This document shows positions 40,477 to 40,578 of a DNA stretch of 40,578 nt, in pieces. Each line of letters opens with the position of its first letter. Positions within the stretch are counted from its first letter, which is position 1. A model generated the notes under the pieces. That model was not told the DNA's origin. It made no database searches and worked only from the letters and a program-made list of their open reading frames with translations. Location of the stretch: NCBI RefSeq assembly GCF_002161675.1, contig NZ_NFIH01000025.1, positions 1-40,578 of the forward strand, given 5' to 3'. The translations under genes were made by a program, and so were the position numbers. Source of the DNA: Pseudoflavonifractor sp. An44. GTDB lineage: Bacteria; Bacillota; Clostridia; Oscillospirales; Oscillospiraceae.

Positions 40477-40578
40477 TGTAGTCTAAGTACCATTCCGAAA
40501 AAGGGCGCACAAACCCAAGCCCCCTAAAAGCGGGCAAAAATCGAATTTATGTTTAAAATCTAAACAGTAGGTGGAGCG
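40460..40578. repeat. Right copy of 119-bp terminal inverted repeat
   Basis: These bases are the exact reverse complement of 1-119. Inward of 40460 the sequence is dehydrogenase coding sequence, while inward of the left copy it is intergenic, so the two copies have unrelated flanks. The boundary sequence, read from the inner border outward, starts GGATAAGGTTGAAACATTG, which would be the tip of an insertion element if it is one. Confidence 0.95.

Noticed and set aside
1-40578. CRISPR arrays, tRNA or rRNA genes
   Set aside because: No regularly spaced direct repeats and no cloverleaf or ribosomal RNA sequence were seen on either strand by eye.

Overview
This 40.6-kb window looks like a near-complete contig from a spore-forming gut Clostridia, probably Oscillospiraceae close to Flavonifractor or Lawsonibacter. 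The lineage is inferred from gene style, a small acid-soluble spore protein gene, strong AGGAGG ribosome sites and regulator types; no marker gene proves it. Both ends carry the same 119 bp in opposite orientation, perfectly matched. The right copy cuts into the last ~30 codons of a zinc alcohol dehydrogenase gene. The sequence is therefore bounded by a repeated element or by an unresolved assembly repeat.

Region 1 (0.3-13.5 kb, minus strand) is one long exopolysaccharide/capsule operon that reads leftward from a clear promoter at 13562-13590. It starts with an aminotransferase, an initiating phosphoglycosyl transferase and a NeuD/PglD-type acetyltransferase, which resemble a bacillosamine-type module. 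Five glycosyltransferases, a Caps_synth protein, an EpsG-like polymerase and a serine-acetyltransferase-like protein follow. The operon ends with two nucleotidyltransferases around a small-molecule kinase. No flippase or 4,6-dehydratase is present in the window. The distal genes are clearly AT-rich compared with the rest.

Region 2 (13.8-23.5 kb, minus strand) is the most unusual part. It is one tightly coupled operon: PqqD-like peptide chaperone, radical SAM/SPASM enzyme, unrecognised 140-aa protein, HPr-kinase-like P-loop protein, ABC exporter, membrane-anchored Ig-like protein, two fused Wzz/BY-kinase paralogues and an NTP_transf_5 nucleotidyltransferase. It joins peptide-modification machinery to the polysaccharide chain-length/kinase system and lies directly upstream of the polysaccharide operon. 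A hybrid excisionase-like/LuxR regulator is encoded just before it.

Region 3 (24.9-32.1 kb) holds a remnant of an ATPase-type LuxR regulator, the spore protein gene, a two-gene FtsX/LolD-type ABC system, an SGNH hydrolase, an XRE regulator, a small hypothetical and a LysR regulator. Region 4 (32.3-36.1 kb, plus strand) is a compact operon: AlkZ-like protein, variant peptide deformylase, TIGR04076 protein, flavodoxin, YfcE-type phosphoesterase and MATE transporter. Region 5 (36.2-40.4 kb) has an XRE regulator, a macro-domain plus vWA pair, and a PadR/FtsW-like pair whose promoter carries two identical palindromic operators.
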